In this document: positions 44,301-54,839 of the stretch, piece by piece
How the letters are laid out: every line of letters starts with the position of its first letter
How positions within the stretch are numbered: position 1 is the stretch's first letter
From: Irpex lacteus
Lineage: Eukaryota > Basidiomycota > Agaricomycetes > Polyporales > Irpicaceae
Assembly (NCBI GenBank): GCA_001986395.2
Contig: MQVO02000005.1
Coordinates: 1,364,001 to 1,428,000, forward strand
DNA: 64,000 nucleotides
Direction: 5' to 3'
The notes under the pieces: model-generated
What the model was told of the DNA's origin: nothing
The model's database searches: none
The model's input: the letters and a program-made list of their open reading frames with translations, nothing else
Position numbers and translations under genes: made by a program

Positions 44301-45815
44301 TTATGGCAAGCAGCTGCCCAAGAAGAGATTAATGCGCACTTGGAGAATGGAACTTGGGTATCTAGTCCTCTGCCTCCTGGCAAGAAGGCTATACCTTGCC
44401 GTTGGGTGTTTGCAAAGAAGTACAATGCAGACGGCTCTGTTGAACGCCTCAAGGCTCGACTTGTTGCTAAGGGCTTCTCCCAACGTCCTGGCTTCGATTA
44501 TGTTGAGACCTTTGCTCCCACAGTCCGCATGGCTTCTATTCGCACAGTCCTTGCACTAGCTGCACTCGAGGACCTCGACCTACGCTCTGTGGACATCTCC
44601 CATGCCTATATCAATGGCACCCTCGAGGAGGAGATCTACATGCAGCAACCTGACGGATTCCATTTTGGCAAGCCTGGTGAAGTGCTTCGTCTTGTGAAGT
44701 CCTTGTACGGACTCAAGCAGGCTGGACGGGTTTGGTACCTCGAGCTGAGCAAGGTGCTCAAGCAGGAGGGATTTACGCGCCTCCAGTCTGATGCCTCTCT
44801 CTTTATTTGGAGAAGAGGTGATGTCAGGATCATAATGCCTGTCTTCACAGACGACATAACCATTGCCTCGCCTTCCAAGGCAGAATCCGACCGTGTGGTT
44901 GCCTGGCTCTCCAAGCACTTCAAACTGCGCGATCTAGGGCCCACTTCGTGGCTTCTTGGCATAGAAATCACCAGGGACCTTCTAAATCATCGTATCTCGC
45001 TGTCTCAACGCCAATACATTGTGGACATGCTTGAGACGTATGGTTTCTCTGATTGCTCCTCTGTGTTGACTCCTATGATACCCAACACGCATCTGAGTGC
45101 GGCTGACTGCCCTAACTCGCCCTCTGAGCGCGCATACATGCAGCAGTTCCCCTACATCAATGCTGTGGGCGCACTCATGTACTTGGCCACTTCCACTCGC
45201 CCAGACATTGCCTACACTGTGTCCAAGCTGGCCTGCTTCAACTCTAATCCTGGCAAAGCGCACTGGGCTGCTGTAAAGCATCTGTTCCGGTACTTGAAGG
45301 GAACCATGGACCTGAAACTCACTTACGGTCCTGACTCTTCGAAACCAGAGCTGTTCTGCACCTATTCGGATGCAGACTTTGGTATGGATCCGGATTCTCG
45401 TCGCTCTACAGGTGGATACCTTGTCTGCATGGGATCTGGCGCAGTCAACTGGAGTAGCAAGCTTCAGCCATGGGTAACTCTGTCTACCACTGAGGCAGAG
45501 TATGTTGCTGCAGTGGAAGCTGCGAAGGAGGCCTTGTGGATGCGTAATCTGCTCACTGAGCTTGGTTACAAGTTCAAATCGCCTTCTACCATATTTGTGG
45601 ATAACAACTCTGCGATTGCTGTTGCCAAAAACCCGGAGAAGTTCTCTAGGGTAAAGCACATCGATTTGCGGTTGTATTGGCTGAAGGAGAAGGTTGGTGA
45701 AGGCATGGTTCAGCCTGTGTACTGTCCCACAGCCGAGATGCCAGCAGATCTCTTGACCAAGGCTTTGGCTCCTGTCAAGGTCTCTCATTTGCGCAAGCTC
45801 ATGGGGCTTGAGTGA
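41322..45815 (+). CDS. Copia (Ty1/Copia) gag-pol polyprotein, intact copy 2
   Basis: A single 1497-codon frame. Residues 1-220 are the Gag (UBN2-type) region. A CCHC zinc knuckle runs C227-x2-C230-x4-H235-x4-C240. The protease motif is DTGA at 316. The GAG-pre-integrase HHCC region spans about 454-493 (LWHRRFAHHH, CEPC). Integrase has D520, D583 and E619 in exact DD35E spacing. A proline/alanine-rich hinge runs about 775-960, then RT about 1010-1250 with VDISHAYINGTLEEEIYM and SLYGLKQAGRVWY, and RNase H to the end with YSDADFG, TLSTTEAEY and VDNNSAI. The RT catalytic box reads FTDD (about 1175-1178) where YVDD is usual. The frame begins 310 bp after LTR 2 at the first Met, matching copy 1. 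With flanking LTRs apparently identical and PBS and PPT present, this copy may still be mobile. Confidence 0.97.
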   Translation: MDSQTSSGPRFPALKTGNYPQWSGDMRAWLMSKGLWRLVKGDEKEPVAVDDSKPTEAERKARSDWQDRALKAAGELYLALSDDQKTHLDAIEDDPVKIWAKLASVHLQKVPGARFNAWESFFSIQMRPEESLSDLMTRIDAAMLRVKNLRPDTYTIKDLDEELVCMTMIRALPAEYQSFASSLQLLDHISKDKLQAAFINEQQLRSSSLSTSQSPSHVIMQASQLVCSFCDLPGHVVDTCTRYRSAKATASKDAAQKQEERRKAKKRGGKAQAAQEVTSTTSDASSTSEFAGKASSPSSPTSSTPQTPSDHLWTADTGATSHMTPHRHWLRNYKPLSIPIRLANNTVVHSAGVGSVVFAPEIEGESVRHVEFSRVLHVPELGSNLLSVLYLARNHRFNVHISSERMDFIQDSVTRFCAPIDASNTAHLAGNVIPAPESALVSATSTLPLDESLWHRRFAHHHHAGVKKLISEGVVLGLKLDSTAPADPICEPCLAGKLNAAPFPSSTSRTARPLALIHSDVHGPLPVRTHSGYRYWSTWIDDYGRFKVVIPMKAKSETFDAFKRFKAYAETQLGAKIAALQDDKGGEYMSKEFEQYCIDHGIARRHTARNRPQQNGVAERYNRTLGEGITAMLQEAGLPLSFWGEALAALVHVLNRVPTSTAPTATPYEVWFKRKPDVSNLRIWGCLAYVHVQKDKRGQLGSHMEKCIFIGYPPDYKGWKFYNPATKRTVISERAVFDERYFPGLKNWSSVPSYRSVPPTTDTPLILNSGLDEDALPAPPTLPMLPQPRLEGEEPAPAVDNAPARPHAPPALPLGVQVDPVPAPLPPSTPAPSVRPAVQPAPQARPAPPAPPQSVRSEPQAGPSAAPQRARRRGAVSAPSSDAGDSAPGHLIAARYPRRTRNPPGEWWKVQPSPSPESSPAPESSTPEPASASPAPAEPSHAEEDSEDEVTSSLDPDEENDDTDGEYVARAHSGDSEAVPRSMSEALKRDDRDLWQAAAQEEINAHLENGTWVSSPLPPGKKAIPCRWVFAKKYNADGSVERLKARLVAKGFSQRPGFDYVETFAPTVRMASIRTVLALAALEDLDLRSVDISHAYINGTLEEEIYMQQPDGFHFGKPGEVLRLVKSLYGLKQAGRVWYLELSKVLKQEGFTRLQSDASLFIWRRGDVRIIMPVFTDDITIASPSKAESDRVVAWLSKHFKLRDLGPTSWLLGIEITRDLLNHRISLSQRQYIVDMLETYGFSDCSSVLTPMIPNTHLSAADCPNSPSERAYMQQFPYINAVGALMYLATSTRPDIAYTVSKLACFNSNPGKAHWAAVKHLFRYLKGTMDLKLTYGPDSSKPELFCTYSDADFGMDPDSRRSTGGYLVCMGSGAVNWSSKLQPWVTLSTTEAEYVAAVEAAKEALWMRNLLTELGYKFKSPSTIFVDNNSAIAVAKNPEKFSRVKHIDLRLYWLKEKVGEGMVQPVYCPTAEMPADLLTKALAPVKVSHLRKLMGLE

Positions 45816-45864
45816 TGCTAGGTTGAGGGGGAGTATCTGACACAGCTCCAAGATGTGCTACATC

Positions 45865-45873
45865 AAGGGGGAG
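45865..45873 (+). other. polypurine tract, copy 2
   Basis: AAGGGGGAG lies immediately before the TGTTGAAT of LTR 3, the standard position for plus-strand priming. Confidence 0.75.
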
Positions 45874-46291
45874 TGTTGAATATAGTGCTGTGAGCACATG
45901 CTTTCCGCTTATTCTGCATCTATTATGGTCATTTTCACTCCTTTTATCACTCATATATGGTCTATCCCACCTCACAGTAGTCTTAGTATTTTTCTCGCAT
46001 TTTTCCTGATTTTTCCCAAGTCTCTGTGGCCATATTTATGCCCTCACTATAGTGTAGACTTGGACTTTGCAGTTTCTGCGCTCCTGGGCGCTTTCTACGG
46101 CATTTGCCGCGTTTAAGCGCCCTGAGTCGCTCATCCTGCAGCCTGAGACCTCTAGGCAACCTCTAGTTGCTCATCTCAGTCTGCAGGTATGTTTTTGTGT
46201 ATATTCCTCAATATTATGCTAGTTGCTCATCTCAGTCTGCAGTCCTGACGTCCTAGGCCCTAGTTTGGTCGAGTTAATCTCCCAATCTAAG
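45874..46291 (+). repeat. Copia LTR 3
   Basis: 418 bp and matches LTR 2 by eye along its full length, so copy 2 is young. It is followed directly by RT 3' sequence instead of a primer-binding site. Confidence 0.92.
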
Positions 46292-46975
46292 TCATACATG
46301 CAGCAGTTCCCCTACATCAATGCTGTGGGTGAGCTCATGTACTTGGCCACTTCCACTCGTCCAGACATCGCCTACACTGTTTCCAAGCTGGCCTGCTTCA
46401 ACTCCAATCCTGGCAAAGCGCACTGGGCTGCTGTAAAGCATCTGTTCCGGTACTTGAAGGGAACCATGGACCTGAAACTCACTTATGGTCCTGACTCGTC
46501 GAAACCAGAGCTGTTCTGCACCTATTCAGACGCAGACTTTGGTATGGACCCGGATTCTCGTCGCTCTACAGGTGGATACCTTGTCTGCACGGGATCTGGC
46601 GTAGTCAACTGGAGTAGCAAGCTTCAGCCCTGGGTAACTCTGTCTACCACTGAGGCAGAGTACGTTGCTGCGAAGGAAGCTGCGAAGGAAGCCTTGTGGA
46701 TGCGAAATCTGCTCACTGAGCTTGGTTACAAATTCAAGTTGACTTCTACCATCTTTGTGGGCAACAACTCTGCGATTGCTGTTGCCAAAAACCCGGAGAA
46801 GTCCTCTAGGGTGAAGCACATCGATTTGCGGTTGTATTGGCTGAAGGAGAAGGTTGGTGAAGGCATGGTTCAACCTGTGTACTGTCCCACAGGCGAGATG
46901 CCAGCAAATCTCTTGACCAAGGCTTTAGCTCCTGTCAAGGTCTCTCATTTGCGCAAGCTTATGGGGCTAGAGTGA
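46292..46975 (+). pseudogene. Copia copy 3, RT end and RNase H only
   Basis: LTR 3 is joined at catacatgcag to the codons for YMQQFPYINAV, corresponding to about residue 1275 of copy 2. All of gag, protease, integrase and most of RT are deleted. The remaining 227 codons are open to the normal stop. They carry VGNNSAI where copy 2 has VDNNSAI, losing an RNase H acidic residue. A reading frame opening inside LTR 3 (46223) continues into it but is an accident of the deletion. Confidence 0.92.
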
Positions 46976-47033
46976 TGCTAGGGTAAGGGGGAGTGTCTGA
47001 CACAGCTCCAAGATGTGCTACATCAAGGGGGCG

Positions 47034-47436
47034 TGTTGAATATAGTGCTGTGAGCACATGCTTTCCGCTTATTTTGCATTTATTATGGTCATTTTCACTC
47101 CTTTTATCACTCACACTTGGTCTATCCCACTCCACAGTAGTGTTAGTATTTTTTTCGCATTTGTCCTGATTTTTCCCAAGTCTCTGTGGCCATATTTATG
47201 CCCCCACTATAGTGTAGACCTGGACTTTGCAGTTTCTGCGCTCCTGGGCGCTTTTTACGGCATTTGCCGCATTTAAGCGCACTGAGTCGCTCATCCTGCA
47301 GCCTGAGGCCTCTAGGCAACTCAGTCTGCAGGTATGTTGTTGTGTATATTCCTCAATATTATGCTAGTTGCTCACCTCAGTCTGCAGTCCTGACGTCCTA
47401 GGCCCTTGTTTGGTCGAGTTAATCTCCCAATCTAAG
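47034..47436 (+). repeat. Copia LTR 4
   Basis: 403 bp, shortened by loss of one internal repeat piece (ggcaactcagtctgcag) and more diverged than LTRs 2 and 3. It closes the array. The purine tract before it reads AAGGGGGCG. Confidence 0.9.
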
Positions 47437-49041
47437 TGTGCGAGACCTTATGAATAACCTAAGAGTTCTTTAGAAATCTATTGCTTGGCATATCTGAACG
47501 TAAGCAACAAAAACATGTTCTTTTGATAAACTGCTCATGGACTAATATCAGAACAATTGACATCGATTATCAGAACTTGAAGTATCTTGTACCCACTTGG
47601 CTCTCTACTATCTTTCCCGCATTAGAATTCCGCGCTGTGGTAATATTTCAACATCATCCAATCGGAATACTTGTAAATGGCACAGCTCAGATTCTCACTC
47701 ACTGCCGGACCTCTCTACACAATCTCTCTACACAGTTTGGATTCCATGGCCAAACTGTTTCAATGGTACATGACATTACTTCCAAAGAACAGGTTAATTT
47801 CTTTACCGCAGGCAATACACTGGGTAGTAGTGCAAATTGCAAGTTGAAACTTTGGTTCGGATACGTGTGACTTTGTTTTTGATCTCCAGTACAGCCTTCA
47901 TAATCCGTAAAACCTCATTGAGGGTGTTTGCATGATAGTTGGCTACTTCTCCTGTAAAGACAAGCTTCCGCCAACTCAATCCTTCCAAGCTGTCTTCGTT
48001 ACCTCCCTGCAGTATGTTGTTGAGGTGCAGCTGAATGTTATATCTGCTGAGATGACTCGTGTTCACCACCAGCTAGAGCATGCTGACGGCAGAAAGCGAG
48101 TGATGAAGAGAGACGTAGGGCTAGTTTGAGATAGTGGTGATGATGGAGTGGTTTAATTTTAATACTTTAGCTTATCAACTATCAGTCCGATAGTAACAAC
48201 GTAGAAAAGTCTGCTTTTATTTCCATTTTCTATTGTAATAAGTGAAGCCTGTCGAAGTGTGGTTCAGATTTCTTGTGCCTTCCCATTGTCACCACTTCAA
48301 GAGAAGAAGGTACTGTCAGAGGATGCAGTTCTCTCCCTCGCATCAGGTATACATGTTAGGCAGAATATCTCAGGCAGAAATATCTACTGGTGACAAACTG
48401 TTGCACTATTCCCGACAAACTGTTGCACTATTCCTGACAAACTGTTGCACTATTACCAACACCCTGCCCACTGAGCCACACAGCAGAGGAACATGAGTCA
48501 TCAAAAAGAATTGATACTTAAGCTTACCTCCAGACGTAAGGGTCATGCCAAGTTGTACTCTCTACAGAAAATGAGCATGATTGGTGCATCGGATTGAACG
48601 ATCTAGTATGTTTGTGTACCTATTGTATCTGTCCTACGCTTACTCCCTTGCAGATCCCATGTAATGTTGTTCTCCAACATCTATTATGACCTTGCTCATA
48701 CAGATGTATACTGGACATGGATGTGTACATATCCTCGTTCAGATGAATAGTTCTACTGCCAGTGTGTTCATCTCTTACCTAGGTCAACTGACGAGAAATA
48801 CCTCTTCAAGGATATTGCTGACACACAAGAGAACATCAAACTATTGTCAGATAGTTGCCGAAAGATGCTTGAGAACATATAAATTGTGAGTATTCTTAGT
48901 GGAACATCACTAGAATTTCATTGTCTCAGATTGTGCATAGCAATGAAAGGGAAATCTTTTGAGTTAAGTATTCTTCCTCATGAATTTGTAAGTAATTGTA
49001 TGCAAAAGCAACCACGAGCTATAAGTGACTCAGTCTATGTT
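47437..49041. other. unresolved unique DNA with a short tandem repeat
   Basis: No gene can be supported. A minus-strand open stretch (47866-48105) reads like part of a real protein (LSRYNIQLHLNNILQGG, then SWRKLVFTGEVANYHA) without family match, and 47481-47870 (+) is open but unremarkable. The region may hold a decayed gene. Confidence 0.35.
48392..48457. repeat. three tandem copies of a 22 bp unit
   Basis: Unit GACAAACTGTTGCACTATTC plus two variable bases, repeated three times with only terminal changes. It is too few and too short for a satellite. Confidence 0.85.
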
Positions 49042-51465
49042 ACGATTCCTGAGTGAAACGAAAGAGAATCGTCTCAATCCAAGATGCTGCATTTACGGCG
49101 CTTGTTCGTCACGGATTTCGTTGGCAAACTGTGGGAATCCTGCTTGTTATCCTTGTTACTACAGTAATACTTTTGTAATAACAACTGTATTTTGTGGATT
49201 GTGAAGTCAAATCTTGCTCATTTCACAAGTTCAGTACACCAAATTGTAGCTATCGAGAAGATCTTCCAGATGATAATACAATCCTGAACTAATATGGTCT
49301 GTAAGAAAAGATATGGGCTGGATGGCTTTGGATGAGGACTTGAGATTCAAACTCAGCCAAATTCTGACCAAAGCGCCCAAGTGCGCAAGCAACTTATACC
49401 GGCTGCCTCAGAAGGTTGTGGGTTCAATCCTCCCTTGGGTCACATTTTACAACTTGCTTGTTTTTGACTATGTGACATTCAAAAAATGCTCTAAATTGCG
49501 TAAAATAATCACTGAACGTGTTTGTATATTTCTACAATTCAAAATCACATTCATACATGTTGATCTACAGCATACCATTAGTGGACAACAAAATCACATC
49601 CAATCTCAATATCACTGGTTCTATATCCTATGTTCAGTAGTAATAAAATGATCAATGTATTTACAGATTATATTGTCATTTTATCATGTTTTTTGTACTA
49701 TGTTGTGATAGTGTTTTAGGCCGAATAAAAAAGTGGCACCTAGGGGATTGGAACTTGCAGCCTTCTGAGCTGAGGAGATACATAATCAAGTTTAGCTAAA
49801 AAGAGCCAAAACTGCGGAAGCAAAATATTTGACCTCCATTATTGGCTAATATCATACGAGTAAGCAGATCACAACCCAAAAGGGTAGGTACATGGGCTTC
49901 TATTTTATTAAAAGCCTGAAAAGTGGCCACATCAATAAAATAATAGTTTCTAGGCCATCAAATGGCCGACAGACAAATGCTTTCGCTTTAGATTGCCTAA
50001 AAGGGTAATGGAGTGCTCTCACCGTCTTCCTGGGCACTTGGGCGCTTATTTGTCGTTTTACTTCTTTGGAATGGTGTCACATGACACAAACATATGCAGG
50101 TGTCAGAAGTAAAAAATATGTTTTCTGGACCGGATTTTGCCCAGGATTCCGAATCTGATCTCAGAATTCTGATAGCTGCACTGCTTCAGGAGATATTTGA
50201 GGAACAATGAATATATTTCGCATTTTTGGATTTTCCCGTGGTTTAATCTGCTTGGTATGGGGTAGCAGTGGTGGTATGGGTTAGGAACTTTAGGGTTATC
50301 ATTCTAACATATATGGCCCATCTATATGTCAGCAATTATGTGCTGAGTTTTGAACATTTTCCGATTCAAAATGAACTTGCAGCAAAATTGTGATGAAAAA
50401 TACATTAAAAGCTCTAGATCTTGTACCCATTATCTAAGCACTATTACGAGGAGTTCAGAACTAGCGCCGTCTTGTGGGCGCTTGCTCTGAACTCCTCGTA
50501 ATAGTGCTTACATGAGCACAAAAGACTGTATCTATGGGGTAAAATGAAAGTTTGAACATTCCTTCGCAAGTTTGCATTATCATGCAGCTTGAACATGAGA
50601 TAATAACAACATGTGTGATGCCATCAAAACATAACCCAATTAAGTAGTAGCTATAGACTTTTCTTTTATTAAAATACAAATAACCACTGTATTATGAAAA
50701 TGATAGTTTTCGTCTCTCAAATAAGTCATAGACATACTGTGCTTTGTCTGTGATTACTAAAAAGGGTAACCGTACATACTCACTATCTTTTGAAGTATAT
50801 GGGTGCTTATCTCCACTGTTTACTGCTTTAGAATGGTATCATATATCAGAAACATATGTGAATGTCAAAAAACATATGATATGTTTTTTGACCAGATTTT
50901 GCTCAGAGTTATGAAAGTGGACTCAGAATCTTCGTAATTGAAGTCAGTCATGATATATTTGACGTTTCAACCTTTTCTTCACATAGATTGCCATGAAGTA
51001 TAATTTAATGCTAATGAGTCCTACTTCTTACCTGAGGTCATTTGCTTTCACCTTTACCCTTTGTTGTTAGTGAGAGAGGAGAGGACAGTGACCGTTGTCG
51101 AGGTCTCAGTGACCATCTCTCGCAGAAAAACAAACATATGTTTTTTTCTTATTTCATCTCCACATACTTCTTTCTTTCTACTCAAGTGATCTTTTCAACG
51201 TGCTTGACTAAAATTATTCTCTTTCACTAACCAAAGAAGCACCCCTTTGTGTTCTTGATCTCCCAATCGTTTTTAAGCTTTCTTCTTTATGTTTTGCTTG
51301 CTTGCATTGTCATGTTTGTTCATAAGCTTGGCCTAGCCCTCACTAGATTTGACGTTGGTTTATGGCCTCTTCTGTTATATTCATTGATTATGATGCGTCA
51401 ACTGTGACAGAGCATTCAGAAATCAGGAATCGTTACTTGCCACTTGATGGCCTCACTCCCCCAAG
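49042..51465 (+). mobile_element. Helentron-like family B element, copy H8
   Basis: Complete 2424 bp copy. The 5' hairpin starts ACGATTC at 49042, preceded by TT. The 3' end has CAGGAATCGT (51424-51433), hairpin GCCA-CTTGA-TGGC (51439-51451) and CCCCCAAG followed by T. The interior has a core block (about 49316-49345), a tRNA-like block with GGGTTCAATCC (about 49365-49440), a second, reversed tRNA-like block (49730-49815), the empty target of the hAT MITE (50008-50015), gggcgcttattt (50040), ggaccggatttt (50129), the long palindrome (50435-50510) and a T-rich end. No protein is coded. Confidence 0.83.
50435..50510. repeat. long inverted repeat with GGCGC core
   Basis: Arms of about 33 bp match the family of 15294-15369 and 17162-17237, with two or three differences. 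The changed base pair near the tip (CACTATTACG / CGTAATAGTG) is compensated on both arms. Confidence 0.85.
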
Positions 51466-51805
51466 TTTAATGCTTCTCGCATGAATATGTGTCTCCAGAC
51501 AGCGATCAAACACTGATTCCAGTCAACACAGACTCTCGCTACTAACCTGTTGGACACTTCGTGTATAGCTGGAGAAATATAAATGAGAGGCAGAGCGATC
51601 CAAAACGTACTCACAGAATATGACTGATGGAATATAGAAGTTCTGAAACATTGACTAGGTGATGGGTATAGCAAAATATAAGTTAGTTAATTTCTATTCT
51701 TTCCAGCTGTTAAAACATAGTGTACTGACTCATCTGTTTGATAACAGGCTATACCACTACTATAGGCTCAGTCAGTATCTCATCCTTCTTCATGTTAGCT
51801 TGACC

Positions 51806-53252
51806 ATTCCTTCCTTCACTGACGACTCTAACGATCCCGTTGTGAATCAAGAGCTTCGTGAAGCACCCTACGATCCGACATTCGTCGGTACACTCAACGT
51901 CGTTGCCCACGAACGTTCCTCAAGTCCATCACCCTCCACTCGTTCAGTAGATTCATCACTTTATTACCCTTCCACACCATCTACGACCTCCACCAACTTA
52001 CGCGATGTCAGCATCCTTGTCGGTGATGCCCCTTCGCAGGACGTCACTGTGGACATCGGACTACCTACACCACCTCCGGACTTGCCTCGAACACCAGCCA
52101 CTCGAGCCAATGCCGTCTCATTCGTGGAGAACGCCTCACGCGCAGACACCAGCTTACAGAGCAGACTGCACATTCTAGCAGGTACAAGTCTATCCGTCGA
52201 GTGGCTAAAGCAATTTATTGCTCACTACTTGACCAATTATCCTGTAGTCGACCTTCCCCGGCCTGCTAATCCTACCTCTAACTCCTTGTCGCTTGCGCTC
52301 GGCAACCCTCCGACTCTCTTTGTCATGAAGATAGGCACCACCAACCCCATCCTCACTCACGAGTTCCCCTACGTCGAGACAGAGCCGGCCTCTCTGATCG
52401 AAGACACTGACCTGCCCGAGCACCCTTCATACGAACGTCTTGGCGGCGCCATTGTCGACCTTCCCCCCGTCGACGAACTGGATCATCTTAGCACCACCGC
52501 AGACGTCGGGCACGAGGACTCAGACATGACGAATTTGTCATCTAGTCTACCTACCGTCTCTCGTCTCAGTCTCCACGGGCAGCACTCTCGCATCGAGCCA
52601 CGAACCTTCCACCCCACCTGAACCTCTTGAAGACCCACCGCAATGTCCCCCACACCGTTCCCCACCTCCTTCATCACCACCACGGGTTTATGGAGTTGTC
52701 GATTGTGAGATCGAGGACTATCATTTCCACTTACCTGCCGTCTCCACCGTCGTCGAACACCTCGCCGTCAACGAGAGGTCGTTTGAGCCACCCTTTGGGA
52801 TGTGCCAGAGCGATGTCGCGGTCTCCGAAACGTTCATGGCCCCGGTCCTTCAACCTTTGCGCAACCACCTTCAACTTCGTCGCCATTTCTGCTATGTTCT
52901 CGAGTACGCTGCGCTGATCGCTCTCGACAAAGGACTCAACCTCTACCTCAAACACCTCTGATCCAGCTTCAGTGAGGCCAATCTCTACCAATACCATGAT
53001 GTCTACCATGTCCGTTCCGAGTGGACCGGAAACCCCTTCCTCTACGCCATCGAATGCTTCCGGCTCGCCCAGATTCTTCGTTTCTTCGACGACATCGACC
53101 CTCAACACCACAACCGCCGCCTCAGCTCTCTTAGCGAGCTTATCGAGGAGGTTCTCAACGTCACGGTCCCTGTCCAGGACTGGCAGATGATGGCCCGTCA
53201 ACGGCTTGCTGGATACTATGGCCCACCGTACACAATGCCCCTGCACCCATGA
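51806..53252 (+). pseudogene. decayed gene of unknown fungal family
   Basis: A coding-like stretch starts after a possible splice acceptor (about 51794) with FTDDSNDPVVNQELREAPYD. It runs through a serine/threonine/proline-rich region to about 52560, where the frame shifts by one. It then continues as STPPEPLEDPPQ, YGVVDCEIEDYHFHLPAV, LQLRRHFCYVLEYAALIAL. An in-frame TGA occurs at 52959-52961. After it the same frame reads LYQYHDVYHVRSEW and NPFLYAIECFRLAQILRFF, ending at 53250-53252. The aromatic-rich second half looks like a genuine domain, but I cannot name it. Its base composition is far more GC-rich than the flanks. It lies just right of copy H8. The antisense ORF 52731-53270 is a shadow. 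Confidence 0.6.
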
Positions 53253-53898
53253 ACATGACCTCACGCCCATCTAACGAGTATGTTTACCTGTTCTGTCCGC
53301 ATTATACATTGATTCCTTCGCATCCGCCTTATTTCATACCACCTATCACTGTTCGCCGCTATCCTTACACACATGCTATCCCTTTTCCTTCGCTACCTAC
53401 TCCTATGCCTTATGCTATCCCTTTTTCATCTTACCATGTCATCTCTTTATCTTCAGTCCGCTGGACTTGTACTTGTACATACTTTGCTTACCGCTATGCC
53501 TGCCATTTTCATTCTCATTCGCATCCCATTAATATCTGCTTAGTAGTTGTTTGTATTCACAGATAACTTCTTAGCTCCTTTGTACTAGTAGCTGGTCTAC
53601 AGTTTAATGGGATGTTATCTTACATTATCATTGCCTGACCCTTAAGTGTGATGATAAAATCTCAGCAAGCCTTCTACATGTAGACTCTTCGCTTTAGCTG
53701 CAGATAATAGTTTATTTATTCACTGGAATTTATTCAGAGTCCCTTGCACTTTCTGAGCACAAAGGCACTCTAACTCTTCTTAGGAATAATATAAATGCAT
53801 TTAGTATAAAATCTTATGCCTATGCCATCAGCATTAGGCTTTGGGTTTTGTACTTATAATTTTTTCCTTAAGGTACTTACACCTTTAGATGTGATGTA
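53253..53898. other. pyrimidine-rich DNA, no gene
   Basis: Bases 53280-53560 are strongly C/T-rich on this strand, as in untranslated or promoter DNA. The remainder is AT-rich. Nothing else is identified. Confidence 0.4.
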
Positions 53899-54793
53899 CA
53901 GTAGCGGCAAAAAGTCCTGCAAAATCCTTATATGGAAGGTGCACTTTGTACGCTTTCGTTGTGATTTTGGGCAGCGTCAATGTACGTAAAATCACCAAAA
54001 TATTTACTGTAGGAGTAGTTGATATATACTGTAATGCTGCGTAAAACCCGCCCAAGATGAATGAGGGTACATTGAGATATACAACACATACAACAACTAC
54101 GATAAATCCTGTAGTTGGACAAATATTACCCTCTGAATCAAGCAGGAAACAGTAGGTCTGTAGCTGATAATAATGCTCAAGTACTCCTTGACACAACCCT
54201 GATGTGATTGGATGATTCTGCTGAGAAGGTGGCTTGAGAGGTTGGCTCAAAATATACTGTCTTTACGTTACAAATCACTACATGCTCGTTAAAATTTGGG
54301 AACCAGGAAAATTGAATCCATAAACATTAATACAGGCTACTATAGATGCCAAGATAATTATGAGATATAAACTGAGAATCTGCATGTCCATGTACAATTT
54401 CTAGACACAAGAGAGCTTTCAGGCCAACCACAGATGCACAAATTAATCCACCTAAGACATTGATTTCGGAATGAAATTGTGCAGGTGCTCTTCCACCATG
54501 TATAGAAGCATTTTATCCTTGCGATATGCTATAGAACTATTGTTCCCTGCGTGATTCAGAGGGTAATATTTGTCCAACTACAGGATTGATGGTAGTTTTT
54601 GTATGTGTTGTCTATCTCAATGTATCCTCACTCATCTCGGGTAGTTTTTACGCAGCATTACAGTATATATCAACTACTCCTACAGTAAATATTTTGGTAA
54701 TTTTACGTACATCGACGCTGCCCAAAATCACAACGAAAGCGTACAAAGTGCACCTTCCATATAAGGATGTTGTAGGACTTTTTGCCGCTACTG
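53899..54793. mobile_element. Tc1/mariner-type MITE M2 (895 bp, long inverted repeats)
   Basis: Flanked by TA (53897-53898 and 54794-54795). Termini read CAGTAGCGGCAAAAAGTCC and complement, a typical mariner end. The inverted repeats run about 250 bp each with more than 90% match (arms about 53899-54155 and 54540-54793). The centre has no transposase. Inside the arms, CGCTTTCGTTGTGATTTTGG and TACGTAAAATCACCAAA parallel the M1 element at 11177. Confidence 0.92.
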
Positions 54794-54839
54794 TACTTGT
54801 ACATCGCATCGCAACTAACTCCGAGTCTACTTTGTTGTA

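Noticed and set aside
46223..46975. A 250-codon gene starting inside LTR 3
   Set aside because: The first part is LTR sequence read by chance in frame with the truncated Copia RNase H remnant.
35319..47436. Target-site duplication around the Copia array
   Set aside because: Flanking bases (attgcc on the left, tgtgcg on the right) do not match. The array has been rearranged.
52731..53270. 179-codon minus ORF
   Set aside because: Overlaps the plus-strand segment whose composition (aromatic, motif-like, correct ending) is more protein-like. Treated as a shadow.
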